Source of the DNA: Amphritea pacifica
Lineage (GTDB): Bacteria; Pseudomonadota; Gammaproteobacteria; Pseudomonadales; Balneatricaceae
DNA: 64,000 bases
Reading direction: 5' to 3'
NCBI RefSeq assembly: GCF_016924145.1
Contig: NZ_JAFFZO010000001.1
Span: 124,001 to 188,000, forward strand
In this document: one piece after another, positions 17,106 to 24,884 of the stretch
Numbering within the stretch: the stretch's first letter is position 1
Layout: every line of letters begins with the position of its first letter
Program-made: the position numbers and the translations under genes
The notes under the pieces: generated by a model
Databases searched by the model: none
What the model saw: only the letters and a program-made list of their open reading frames with translations
Told to the model about the DNA's origin: nothing

Positions 17106-17478
17106 GATGCAACAGGGCTTCTCCCTGCTGGAAGTACTGGTGGCCATGGTGATCGCGGCGTTGACCCTGGGTGTCATTCTCAACCTGTTTTCCGGTGCGG
17201 CCAGAAGCGCTTCGGTCAACTCAGACTATCGCAATGCTTTACAGGTTGCGGAAAGCACTATGGAGCAACTGGCCAGCGACCCGTTACGCAACCATGATCT
17301 GGAGGGTGAGGTCTCCCAATATCGCTGGCGGGCCAGCATCACCCCCTGGGAAAGCGACACTGAACAACCGCTTCGCTCCCCTTTTATGCTCTATCAGATT
17401 GAAGTACAGGTCAGTTGGGGTGAACGCCAGGATTTTCCGGTGACATTAAAAACATTGCGCCTGGGGGCCCGTTCATGA
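17092..17478 (+). CDS. gspI: Minor pseudopilin GspI
   Basis: A 128-residue pseudopilin with motif QQGFSLLEVLVAMVIAALTL. It overlaps gspH by 14 bases and gspJ by four, indicating translational coupling. GspI nucleates the pseudopilus tip together with GspJ and GspK. An internal ATG at 17107 is an alternative start five codons later. Confidence 0.9.
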   Translation: MQRSEMQQGFSLLEVLVAMVIAALTLGVILNLFSGAARSASVNSDYRNALQVAESTMEQLASDPLRNHDLEGEVSQYRWRASITPWESDTEQPLRSPFMLYQIEVQVSWGERQDFPVTLKTLRLGARS

Positions 17479-18074
17479 ACAGGACGATAAACAGAGTCTC
17501 GGGTTTTACCCTGTTGGAGATGCTGGTTGCAATGGTCATCACCACCATCCTGCTGATGGTTGTTTATGGCAGTTTCTATCAGGGAGTTCGCAGCTGGCAC
17601 ACAGTCTCTGTTCACAGCGACAGTGAACAACAGCAATACCTGCTGCGTCGACACCTGCAACAGCAACTGCAAAACAGTTTGCTGATTCAGGAGAGTCAAA
17701 CCCGTAACAGCCCGATCGCATTTGAGGGTAATGAAGACAGTATTGAGTTTGTCTCTGAGCTTTCCCCCTTGCAGGGTGATGCGGGTTTGTACCACTACCG
17801 GGTGACCCTGAAAAATGAGCCCGCTGAACTTAATATCCAGATCTCCCCCTATGGAACAGACAATCCGGATCTGCAACAACACCTGACCCTGACAACCAGC
17901 AACCCTCTGCAGGTTGAATACAGTGACTCTGCTGGCAACGATATAAACTGGTTAGAACGCTGGCCTTATAAAAACCGGCTTCCCCAGTTGATCCGCATCT
18001 ATCAGCCCAATACCGGGCAGCCTGACTGGCTTCCCCTGATTATTGAACCCAGGAGACACCGGCATGCGATCTGA
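17475..18074 (+). CDS. gspJ: Minor pseudopilin GspJ
   Basis: A 199-residue pseudopilin with motif VSGFTLLEMLVAMVITTILL. Its globular part ends in PQLIRIYQPNTGQPDWLPLI, matching the usual GspJ C-terminal strand pattern. Size and position between gspI and gspK agree with the standard operon order. Confidence 0.9.
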   Translation: MNRTINRVSGFTLLEMLVAMVITTILLMVVYGSFYQGVRSWHTVSVHSDSEQQQYLLRRHLQQQLQNSLLIQESQTRNSPIAFEGNEDSIEFVSELSPLQGDAGLYHYRVTLKNEPAELNIQISPYGTDNPDLQQHLTLTTSNPLQVEYSDSAGNDINWLERWPYKNRLPQLIRIYQPNTGQPDWLPLIIEPRRHRHAI

Positions 18075-18999
18075 AGAACGTCATGTATGGCTGACAAAGA
18101 TACAGCAACAAAACAACCGTCCGGGTTTAGTCAATCAGCACGGTGTCGCCCTGCTCAGCGTGCTCTGGGTGGTCACTATTCTCTCTCTGCTGGCTGGCAG
18201 TCTGGTTGCCAGCCAGCGCTCCAGCACCGACACAACCCGGCAATGGTTAGAGCAGGCACAGGCACGTTATGCTGCAGAAGCGGCGATTCACCTGACCCTG
18301 TATAACCTGTTGAGCCATCAGCTTCAACCGGGCTCTGAAAATACCGAAGCCATAGCGGATGAGCCACCGGTTTACAGTGGCTTTAAGCTATACAACACCG
18401 TTTATAGCGAAGCGGGCAAGGCCGATATCAATCAGATATCAGACCCTCTGTTACGCAAGATAATGCAGGGGGTAATTGATGATCCACAACTGGCTGATAC
18501 CCTGACTGACCGGATTCTCGACTGGCGTGATGGCGATGAACTGGTGCGACTGAATGGCGCCGAGCGACGTGATTATCTGTCGGCCAATCGTCCGTTTCTG
18601 CCCACCAATCAGCCCTTTAAAAGCGTTTCCGAGTTACAGCGAGTGACGGGAATGACCACTGCTCTCTTTCTCAGGTTGCAGCCTCTGATAACGATCTACT
18701 CGGGACAGAACGGCATTGATATGGCCGCGGCCCGGCCCGAAATGTTAACGGCACTGGGGGTATTAAACAATCAACCGCGGCGTTTTTTCAATGCTGCCAG
18801 CAGTCGCATTCTGGAAATTACCTCCCGGGTAGAAAAGCCGGGCCTCAGTGGCATCCAACTCAGGTCCATCATCGCGCTACAACCCGGTAACATCAGAGAG
18901 CCTTTTCACATACTCACATGGGATTTTGCAGTTCCCGGCTTGACAGAAATGACAGCAAACCTGCTGCCAGAACAGGGGCGTAGTAATGCTACCGAATAA
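18064..18999 (+). CDS. gspK: Minor pseudopilin GspK (tip protein)
   Basis: A 311-residue protein from the ATG at 18064, preceded by AGGAGA; it overlaps gspJ by 11 bases. The N-terminal motif HGVALLSVLWVVTILSLLAG lacks Glu at +5, which is normal for GspK. The large alpha-helical insert domain holds LTDRILDWRDGDELVRLNGA, typical of GspK helix-hairpin segments, and FKSVSELQRVTGM. GspK caps the pseudopilus. The gene's end overlaps the following histidine kinase gene by 14 bases, so the regulators are translationally coupled to the secretion operon. Confidence 0.93.
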   Translation: MRSEERHVWLTKIQQQNNRPGLVNQHGVALLSVLWVVTILSLLAGSLVASQRSSTDTTRQWLEQAQARYAAEAAIHLTLYNLLSHQLQPGSENTEAIADEPPVYSGFKLYNTVYSEAGKADINQISDPLLRKIMQGVIDDPQLADTLTDRILDWRDGDELVRLNGAERRDYLSANRPFLPTNQPFKSVSELQRVTGMTTALFLRLQPLITIYSGQNGIDMAAARPEMLTALGVLNNQPRRFFNAASSRILEITSRVEKPGLSGIQLRSIIALQPGNIREPFHILTWDFAVPGLTEMTANLLPEQGRSNATE

Positions 19000-20047
19000 T
19001 AACGGAAGTGAAACCGACGATAAGTCTTTACTTGGCTGGGACCTGCTGTTTCAGCGGAGCAAGGATGCGATGCTGATGGTCGATGCCGATCTCAATATCA
19101 TCGAAGCCAATGAAACCGGCTTAAAACTCTGCAACGTTGGCCGCAACCTGAAAGATATTGAAAGCATCAACAGTAAACAGGATGAGCGTCGTACCATTAC
19201 CAGCAGTGTGCGCTGGACGATGGAACAGAAAACCTGTGCAGAGGGCCGGATTATCTTTCTACAACAGAACAACGCCGATGTCGAAGTCGATATCTACCCG
19301 GTCAGCCACCCTGAACGTGGTGCCGTTATCATAATCAAAGACCCTACTGAATCCCTGAATCATCAGAATCTGAAGGGTGTTCCTGAAAAGCTCTACCGCC
19401 TGGGGATGACGGCCGCCGGTATTACCCATGAGCTAAGCAACCCGGTCAGCTCACTCTATAGTCAGCTTGAACTGATGCAGAGCCGGCAGAAACAACCCGA
19501 TCGGGACCTTCAGACCTGTCTGGAGCTGGTTAGCCGGATCAGAGCGATATTGCGGGAACTGTCCGGCATTATGACTGAAAGCTCGCCGCTAGACAGTCGC
19601 AGTATCGATCTGAACAGCTTTATTCCCAGCACCCTGAATCTGCTGAAGTTTTGCCCCGAGGGCCGGGAAACCGAGATTTTTCATACTGTCGATCCAAACC
19701 TGCCGCTGCTGAATATCACTGAAAAGCACCTTTTATTGCTGCTGGATAACATCTGTGACAATGCGATAAAAGCGGCGGGGGAAGGCGGACGGATAGAAAT
19801 CGATGTCACGCCAAACGAAGCGGGTGGGATCGACCTGAGTTTTACCAACAGCGGACGCAATCTGAATCCCGAATCACTGACACAAAACGATCTATACAAC
19901 CGCGGTATGGGCGTTGGCTTGATGATCACCCGCCAGATTGTTGAAAGTTACCAGGGCAGCCTGAGCATCTCCCGTGCCCCTGATGGCGGAACCCGGGTGC
20001 TGCTGAGTTTCCCCGCACAGTGCTGTCGTAAAAGAGATGATAACTAA
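18986..20047 (+). CDS. Soluble PAS-type histidine kinase
   Basis: A 353-residue kinase without membrane helices. It has a PAS-like sensor (about residues 10-120, LLFQRSKDAMLMVDADLNII), a HisKA H-box AAGITHELSNPVSSLYSQLE with His near 148, and a HATPase_c domain with the N-box DNICDNAIKAA, a degenerate G1 region and RGMGVGLMITRQIVES. The NtrB-like architecture suggests it phosphorylates the sigma-54 regulator encoded 31 nt downstream. The signal is unknown. Cytoplasmic location and co-transcription with gspK tie sensing to secretion. Confidence 0.88.
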   Translation: MLPNNNGSETDDKSLLGWDLLFQRSKDAMLMVDADLNIIEANETGLKLCNVGRNLKDIESINSKQDERRTITSSVRWTMEQKTCAEGRIIFLQQNNADVEVDIYPVSHPERGAVIIIKDPTESLNHQNLKGVPEKLYRLGMTAAGITHELSNPVSSLYSQLELMQSRQKQPDRDLQTCLELVSRIRAILRELSGIMTESSPLDSRSIDLNSFIPSTLNLLKFCPEGRETEIFHTVDPNLPLLNITEKHLLLLLDNICDNAIKAAGEGGRIEIDVTPNEAGGIDLSFTNSGRNLNPESLTQNDLYNRGMGVGLMITRQIVESYQGSLSISRAPDGGTRVLLSFPAQCCRKRDDN

Positions 20048-20078
20048 CAGGTCTGTACCGAGTTCAAGGGAGTTTTAA

Positions 20079-21497
20079 ATGAGTGACATACTGATCATCG
20101 AAGATGAACCGGTTCTTAATGAGAACCTGAACCAATTTCTCAGTAGCAAAGGCTATCAGGTAGATTCGGCCGACTCCAAAGCAACGGCCAAAGCATTACT
20201 CGCTGAGCATCTGTATGATGTGATTCTGAGTGATATGCGCCTGCCCGATACTAACGGCACCGAACTGATAGAGCATATCAAAGAGGTCGCCCCCTCCAGT
20301 ATCATTCTGGTAATGACCGCTTATAGCTCGCTAGAAACTGCCCTGGACGTTTTTCACTGTGGTGCGCATGATTACATCATCAAGCCCTTCCCTCTGCAGG
20401 AGATAGAACACAAAGTTGCCAACGCCCTGCAGTACAAACAATTGCTGAATGAAAACGCCAACCTGCGTAACAGGCTGCATCAGGACTCAGAAAACCTCGA
20501 GATGCTGGCGGGCAGCAGCCCTCAGATCTGTGAACTGCGGCGCCTGATCAACAAAGTCGCCATTACCAATACTAACGTTCTGATTCAGGGGGAAAGCGGT
20601 ACAGGTAAAGAACTGGTGGCGCAGTCGATCCATCTGAAATCCCAGAATGCAGAAGGCTTATTTGTCCCGGTTAACGTTGCTGCTATTCCCGATGGTCTGG
20701 TGGAAAGCTATCTGTTTGGTCATATTAAGGGCTCATTCACCGGTGCCAATCAGACCCGCGAAGGGGCTTTCCGGATGGCCTCAGGCGGCACACTGTTTCT
20801 CGACGAAATTGGCGAGATGCCACTGCAGATCCAGAGCAAACTGCTGAGGGTACTGGAAGATAGCCAGGTTTATCCGGTGGGCAGCGACAGTTCGGTCCCG
20901 GTTGATACCCGGATTATCTGCGCCACCCATCGGGATCTGGAAAAGATGGTTGCCGATGGCGAGTTCCGTGAAGACCTCTGGTATCGTCTCAATGTAGTTA
21001 ACCTGCAGACCCCGCCATTGCGTGAACGGATGGAAGATATTCCGGCACTGGTCTCACTGATTCTGAAACGACTCAAAATAGAGCTGAAACGGCCAGTGAT
21101 GGATATCGATAATGATGTGATCCACCACCTGATGAATCAGCCCCTGAAGGGTAATGTCAGGGAACTTAAGAACATCCTTGAACGTGCCGCAGTGCTATGC
21201 GATGACAACACTATCCGGGTGAGGGATCTGGCCCTGCAAAACAGTGATCTGGCTAACCTGCAGCTGGATGAAAGCGGCTCTCTTGCCGACCTGAATACCG
21301 CCGTAGAGAAGTTCAAGCAACAGCATATTGTCGCTGCCCTGGAAAGCACCGAAGGCTGTCGGGAATCGGCCGCCAGACTCCTTGGATTATCGACAGCAAC
21401 CCTGTACCGGCAACTCGATAAACTGGGATTAAAAGGCTATGTAGCCCATTCTTCCAAAAGTGTTGTAGGCCCAATTCCATCCGGTGATAAAAAATGA
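20079..21497 (+). CDS. Sigma-54-dependent response regulator (NtrC family)
   Basis: A 472-residue enhancer-binding protein. The receiver domain (1-120) has acidic residues E9 and D10, phospho-acceptor D52 in VILSDMRLPD, and K102 in IIKPF. The AAA+ domain has Walker A GESGTGKE (about 171), the sigma-54 contact loop as GSFTGA rather than the more common GAFTGA (about 218), Walker B GGTLFLDEIGEMPL, and an arginine-finger region. A Fis-type helix-turn-helix near 427-460 reads CRESAARLLGLSTATLYRQL. It is the obvious activator of the five sigma-54 promoters found in this window. Its stop overlaps the start of the hybrid kinase gene. Confidence 0.93.
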   Translation: MSDILIIEDEPVLNENLNQFLSSKGYQVDSADSKATAKALLAEHLYDVILSDMRLPDTNGTELIEHIKEVAPSSIILVMTAYSSLETALDVFHCGAHDYIIKPFPLQEIEHKVANALQYKQLLNENANLRNRLHQDSENLEMLAGSSPQICELRRLINKVAITNTNVLIQGESGTGKELVAQSIHLKSQNAEGLFVPVNVAAIPDGLVESYLFGHIKGSFTGANQTREGAFRMASGGTLFLDEIGEMPLQIQSKLLRVLEDSQVYPVGSDSSVPVDTRIICATHRDLEKMVADGEFREDLWYRLNVVNLQTPPLRERMEDIPALVSLILKRLKIELKRPVMDIDNDVIHHLMNQPLKGNVRELKNILERAAVLCDDNTIRVRDLALQNSDLANLQLDESGSLADLNTAVEKFKQQHIVAALESTEGCRESAARLLGLSTATLYRQLDKLGLKGYVAHSSKSVVGPIPSGDKK

Positions 21498-23338
21498 ATC
21501 AGCCCCAGATACCCGAGCAGGAACCTTCGGCCACCAACCTGCCCTCACAGCAGGTTTCAAGCAGCTCACAGAACAACCGTCTGATCGCTCATCGTGAATC
21601 GGATCTGCTGCGCACCTTTACTCTGCTCAGTTTTATTACCATCGCGCTGATAAGCCTGGTGGGCGCCTTTACCCTGACCAATATTGTGACTATGCGCATG
21701 CTGCATGAAGAAGCCAGGGTCACCCAGCAGTTTATTCAAAGTGCCGCCGGTACCGAACGCTTGCCTGACCGCCCCTATCAGGAGGACTTTCTCAATAATA
21801 AACGCTGGCTGGCGGGCTATCTGCAACGTATCGGACGACTGCCTAACACGCCGCTGGTTAAAATCTATTCACCGGATATGGGCGTCGTCTGGTCGACCGA
21901 TCCGAACCTGATTGGTTTGTCATTTACCGATAACCCTGAGCTTGCCCGGGCATTTACAGGCGATCTGATCTTCAAACAGGAAGATATTAACGAGCTGAAC
22001 GAAGCAAACGATAAGACGGATCTAGCCTACTTTGCCCACTCCCTTGACCAGGTCATTGAGATCTACATCCCTCTGTTCAATTCAGATCAGAGTAAGGTGG
22101 TCGCCGTCGTGGAGCTATACAAGACCCCGGACGAACTCTTTCACAGCCTGTACGAAATAAAGCTGTTTATCTGGTCTGGCGCACTGATCGCGGGAACTAT
22201 CTTGTTTATTGTGTTGTTTTCCATCGTCCGTAAAGCCAGCAAGACGATGAAACGTCAACGACAGGCCATTGTTGAATCTGAAGCACTGGACACCATCGGC
22301 GAGATGACCTCGGCGATGGCTCACGGTATCCGGAATCCACTGGCCTCAATTCGCTCCAGCGCTGAACTGGCACTGCTGACCCCCACCAGTGCGCAGAAAA
22401 TGTCACAAAACATTATCGCCTCGGTCGATAAACTTCAGGAGTGGATCGGAGAGTTCATTCAGTTTACTGAAACTGAATCCCGCTTTGACAATCAGGTGGT
22501 AGTGTTTGACCGGCTGGTTGAAGAGAGCCTGCAACTGATCAGTGAACAGGCTAATCGTCAGAGTATTATTATTGAGTTACTGCCATTTGAAACCTACGCA
22601 CCGGTTAATGGAGACCCGGCCCTGCTGCGTCAACTGCTGGGTATCATTCTGGATAACTGCCTTGAAGCGATGCCTGATGGTGGCATCATCACCGTACGCC
22701 AACAACATCACGACAGACATCATCTGCGCCTCGATATTGCTGACAATGGCGTGGGTATTTCTGAAGATCAGCTGAAGAACGTATTCCGTCCCTTCAGCAG
22801 CAATAAAAAGCACGCGCTGGGTCTTGGTCTGATGATGGCGCAAAGAATTGCCATGCACCACAGTGGCCACCTTGAGCTGACCAGCAAGGAGGGTGAAGGT
22901 ACCACAGTATCAGTGATCTTACCGACGGTATCCAGCCTGCGATCCAAGGTTCTGGTCATTGACGATGAACACACGTTTGCTGCCAATCTGAAAGCTTATC
23001 TGGAACAGTATGAGTTTGTTGTAGAACTGACTGAAACGGCGAATGAGGGACTGGCAAGAGTTGCCAGTTGGCAACCCGATATCGTGCTCACAGAGATCCG
23101 TATCAGTGATATGGATGGTATCAGCCTGTGTCAGGAGATTCTCAAGCGACATGCCCGAACGACCATCATAGCGCTGACCGGACAAGCCAACGATAAACGG
23201 GATCAGAAGCGCGACCTGATCACCCGGCTTCAGAACGCAGGGGTGCGTAAGGTGATGACGAAACCACTGCCCCTGGCGGATATCCGCACCGTACTCGAGC
23301 AGGCAAAATCCAGCAGTTACTTTGCTTCTCAGAACTGA
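21494..23338 (+). CDS. Membrane hybrid sensor kinase with degenerate receiver
   Basis: A 614-residue protein with two membrane helices (about 42-66 and 227-248) enclosing a periplasmic cache-like sensor. Then come a HisKA domain with His276 in MAHGIRNPLASIRSSAEL and a HATPase_c domain (DNGVGISEDQ, and the G2 box LGLGLMMAQRI). A C-terminal receiver (about 487-610) has IDDE and K589 in MTKPLP, but Glu533 in IVLTEIRISDMDG where the phospho-acceptor Asp should be. The Glu could mimic phosphorylation or make the domain a non-phosphorylated regulator. ATGA overlap with the response-regulator gene gives an operon kinase-regulator-kinase. The periplasmic ligand is unknown. Confidence 0.88.
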   Translation: MNQPQIPEQEPSATNLPSQQVSSSSQNNRLIAHRESDLLRTFTLLSFITIALISLVGAFTLTNIVTMRMLHEEARVTQQFIQSAAGTERLPDRPYQEDFLNNKRWLAGYLQRIGRLPNTPLVKIYSPDMGVVWSTDPNLIGLSFTDNPELARAFTGDLIFKQEDINELNEANDKTDLAYFAHSLDQVIEIYIPLFNSDQSKVVAVVELYKTPDELFHSLYEIKLFIWSGALIAGTILFIVLFSIVRKASKTMKRQRQAIVESEALDTIGEMTSAMAHGIRNPLASIRSSAELALLTPTSAQKMSQNIIASVDKLQEWIGEFIQFTETESRFDNQVVVFDRLVEESLQLISEQANRQSIIIELLPFETYAPVNGDPALLRQLLGIILDNCLEAMPDGGIITVRQQHHDRHHLRLDIADNGVGISEDQLKNVFRPFSSNKKHALGLGLMMAQRIAMHHSGHLELTSKEGEGTTVSVILPTVSSLRSKVLVIDDEHTFAANLKAYLEQYEFVVELTETANEGLARVASWQPDIVLTEIRISDMDGISLCQEILKRHARTTIIALTGQANDKRDQKRDLITRLQNAGVRKVMTKPLPLADIRTVLEQAKSSSYFASQN

Positions 23339-23437
23339 TAAAGAGGGCTGTCATTCAGCATCAGAGCTGCGATAAAAAAGGAAACTATTATTAATATTAA
23401 AAACAAAACAATTATAAAACATAAAGTTACAATTTCA

Positions 23438-23451
23438 GGAATAAGTATTGC
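23438..23451 (+). promoter_or_regulatory. Sigma-54 promoter for the pseudo-receiver/Sco operon
   Basis: GGAATAAGTATTGC fits GG-N10-GC, with GG at 23438-23439 and GC at 23450-23451 followed by TT. A transcript start near 23463 would give a 186-nt leader. A loosely similar enhancer word, TGTCATTCAGCATCAG, starts at 23349. The gap 23339-23648 holds no gene. Confidence 0.55.
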
Positions 23452-23481
23452 TTAGTCTGTTCCATTAACAAGAAGCGCTGG

Positions 23482-23593
23482 ATCCTGTTGCTTTGACAGG
23501 GTCAGAAAAACGGCTCAAAAGTAAAGTGTAAGTCATAAAAGCAACAGGATAACAAAAAACATTCTTAGGGGTACCGAAACGGAGTTCCGGTAC
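23482..23593 (+). promoter_or_regulatory. Structured leader: 13-bp inverted repeat and hairpin
   Basis: ATCCTGTTGCTTT (23482-23494) pairs perfectly with AAAGCAACAGGAT (23538-23550) across a 43-nt loop. A second stem, GTACCG (23571-23576) with CGGTAC (23588-23593), follows, and ATCAT/ATGAT flank a G-run at 23602-23619. All lie between the inferred transcript start and the ATG at 23649. The arrangement resembles the long leader before the 21-heme cytochrome in having one long-range stem, then a G-run flanked by inverted words. Function is unknown. Confidence 0.45.
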
Positions 23594-23648
23594 GACTGTA
23601 AATCATTCGGGGGGATGATCAGCTACGAGACGATTGGCGGACAGTGAT

Positions 23649-24143
23649 ATGACATCAACAATTCTGATTATTGATGAATCACCCTCTAACCAGCAGAAAT
23701 TATTTACCTGGCTCAGGCCAACCAGAAATCGTTTATCTTTTGCCAGTGATTATCATTCGGCGATGAAGATATTGCGACGGGAACAGCCTAAACTGATAAT
23801 ATTTTCTGCTGAATTGTCCAATATATCTCCACAACGGCTGGTACGTAAACTTCATGCCAGGGCACCGATGGCAAAGCTGATTGCAATTTTATCAGCCACC
23901 ACCAGCCCCGCCGGAACCCCCGAATTTGTGCAACAGGTAAGCGACTTTCTGATTGAGCCACTGTGCCAGGAAGAGGTACTTATCAATGTTGCACAGCTAC
24001 TCAGACTTCAACGTCTGAGTGTGGAAAATGACTACCTGAGAGAGGAGCTGGCGTTTTCATCGCTGGCAGCACACTGGCACTCAACGGGGGAGTATTGCCA
24101 TGAACAGGAAACAGATCAGATCGTTACTCACAAATCCGGTTAA
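23649..24143 (+). CDS. Stand-alone pseudo-receiver protein
   Basis: A 164-residue protein from the ATG at 23649. Its first 120 residues have the receiver fold pattern (STILIIDESPSNQQKL, then alternating strands and helices). The phospho-acceptor position is Ser53 in LIIFSAELS, and the conserved Lys is replaced by Glu103 in DFLIEPL, so normal phosphorylation is not expected. A C-terminal helical tail of about 40 residues could mediate dimerisation or binding. Its end overlaps the Sco gene by 44 bases. It may act as an adaptor of the two-component system next door; this is inferred from fold and context. Confidence 0.7.
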   Translation: MTSTILIIDESPSNQQKLFTWLRPTRNRLSFASDYHSAMKILRREQPKLIIFSAELSNISPQRLVRKLHARAPMAKLIAILSATTSPAGTPEFVQQVSDFLIEPLCQEEVLINVAQLLRLQRLSVENDYLREELAFSSLAAHWHSTGEYCHEQETDQIVTHKSG

Positions 24144-24876
24144 AACAGGACTGACAGTCGCTGCATTAGCCCTGCTATCCACCTCATTACTCCAGGCCCA
24201 TGAAGGGGGCCAGCATGAACCGGCAATGGAGATCAGCAGTGAAGACAGCCACGCGCAGCATAAGGCGATGATGGCTGAGATGAAAATGGATCACAGCGCA
24301 CATGAAGATCACGCAATGGCCACTGAGGGAGAGGACCCTCATGCTCATCACAAAGCGATGATGAGTAACATGGCCGGGAAAGACCAGGTACAGCGCAGCA
24401 GCCATGACTATAAAGCCCCACACCTGACCATGCTTAATCAGAATGGCGAGCCGGTTGCGATTGATAAACTGCTGAATAGCGACAAGCCGGTACTGGTCAA
24501 CTTTATCTTCACCACCTGCCCGACAATCTGTCCGGTTCTCAGCTCAACATTCTCAATTGTCAACCGGGAACTGGCAGGGGTGGAAGACCTCAGCATGATC
24601 TCAATCTCGATAGACCCGGAAGAGGATACCCCTGAAGCATTGCAACGCTACGCGAAAAAATTCGAAGCGCGTGATAACTGGAGCTTTATAACCGGCTCAG
24701 TAGAAGACAGTATTCAACTGCAAAAAGCCTTTGATATCTATCGCGGCAGTAAAATGAACCACGAACCCGTCACTTATCTGCGCGCCAGTGCTGATAAACC
24801 CTGGACCCGGCTCGATGGTTTCCCCAGCAGTGAACAACTGGTCAGTGAGTACCACCATATGACCATGGGCCACTGA
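24100..24876 (+). CDS. Sco1/SenC-type copper chaperone with His/Met-rich arm
   Basis: A 258-residue exported protein with a signal sequence (about 1-33, ending LLQAH). A His/Met-rich segment at about 34-102 (repeated HAQHKAMMAEM and HAHHKAMMSNM words) looks like a copper-binding arm. The thioredoxin-like Sco domain carries the copper/redox motif C140-PTI-C144, the later His in KMNHEPV, and a C-terminal HHMTMGH. Sco proteins deliver copper to CuA or other copper enzymes. Here the likely clients are the multicopper oxidases encoded 8 kb downstream under a matching sigma-54 promoter. The ATG at 24100 has GGGAG upstream and lies inside the previous gene. Confidence 0.88.
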   Translation: MNRKQIRSLLTNPVKTGLTVAALALLSTSLLQAHEGGQHEPAMEISSEDSHAQHKAMMAEMKMDHSAHEDHAMATEGEDPHAHHKAMMSNMAGKDQVQRSSHDYKAPHLTMLNQNGEPVAIDKLLNSDKPVLVNFIFTTCPTICPVLSSTFSIVNRELAGVEDLSMISISIDPEEDTPEALQRYAKKFEARDNWSFITGSVEDSIQLQKAFDIYRGSKMNHEPVTYLRASADKPWTRLDGFPSSEQLVSEYHHMTMGH

Positions 24877-24884
24877 TCATCGCC

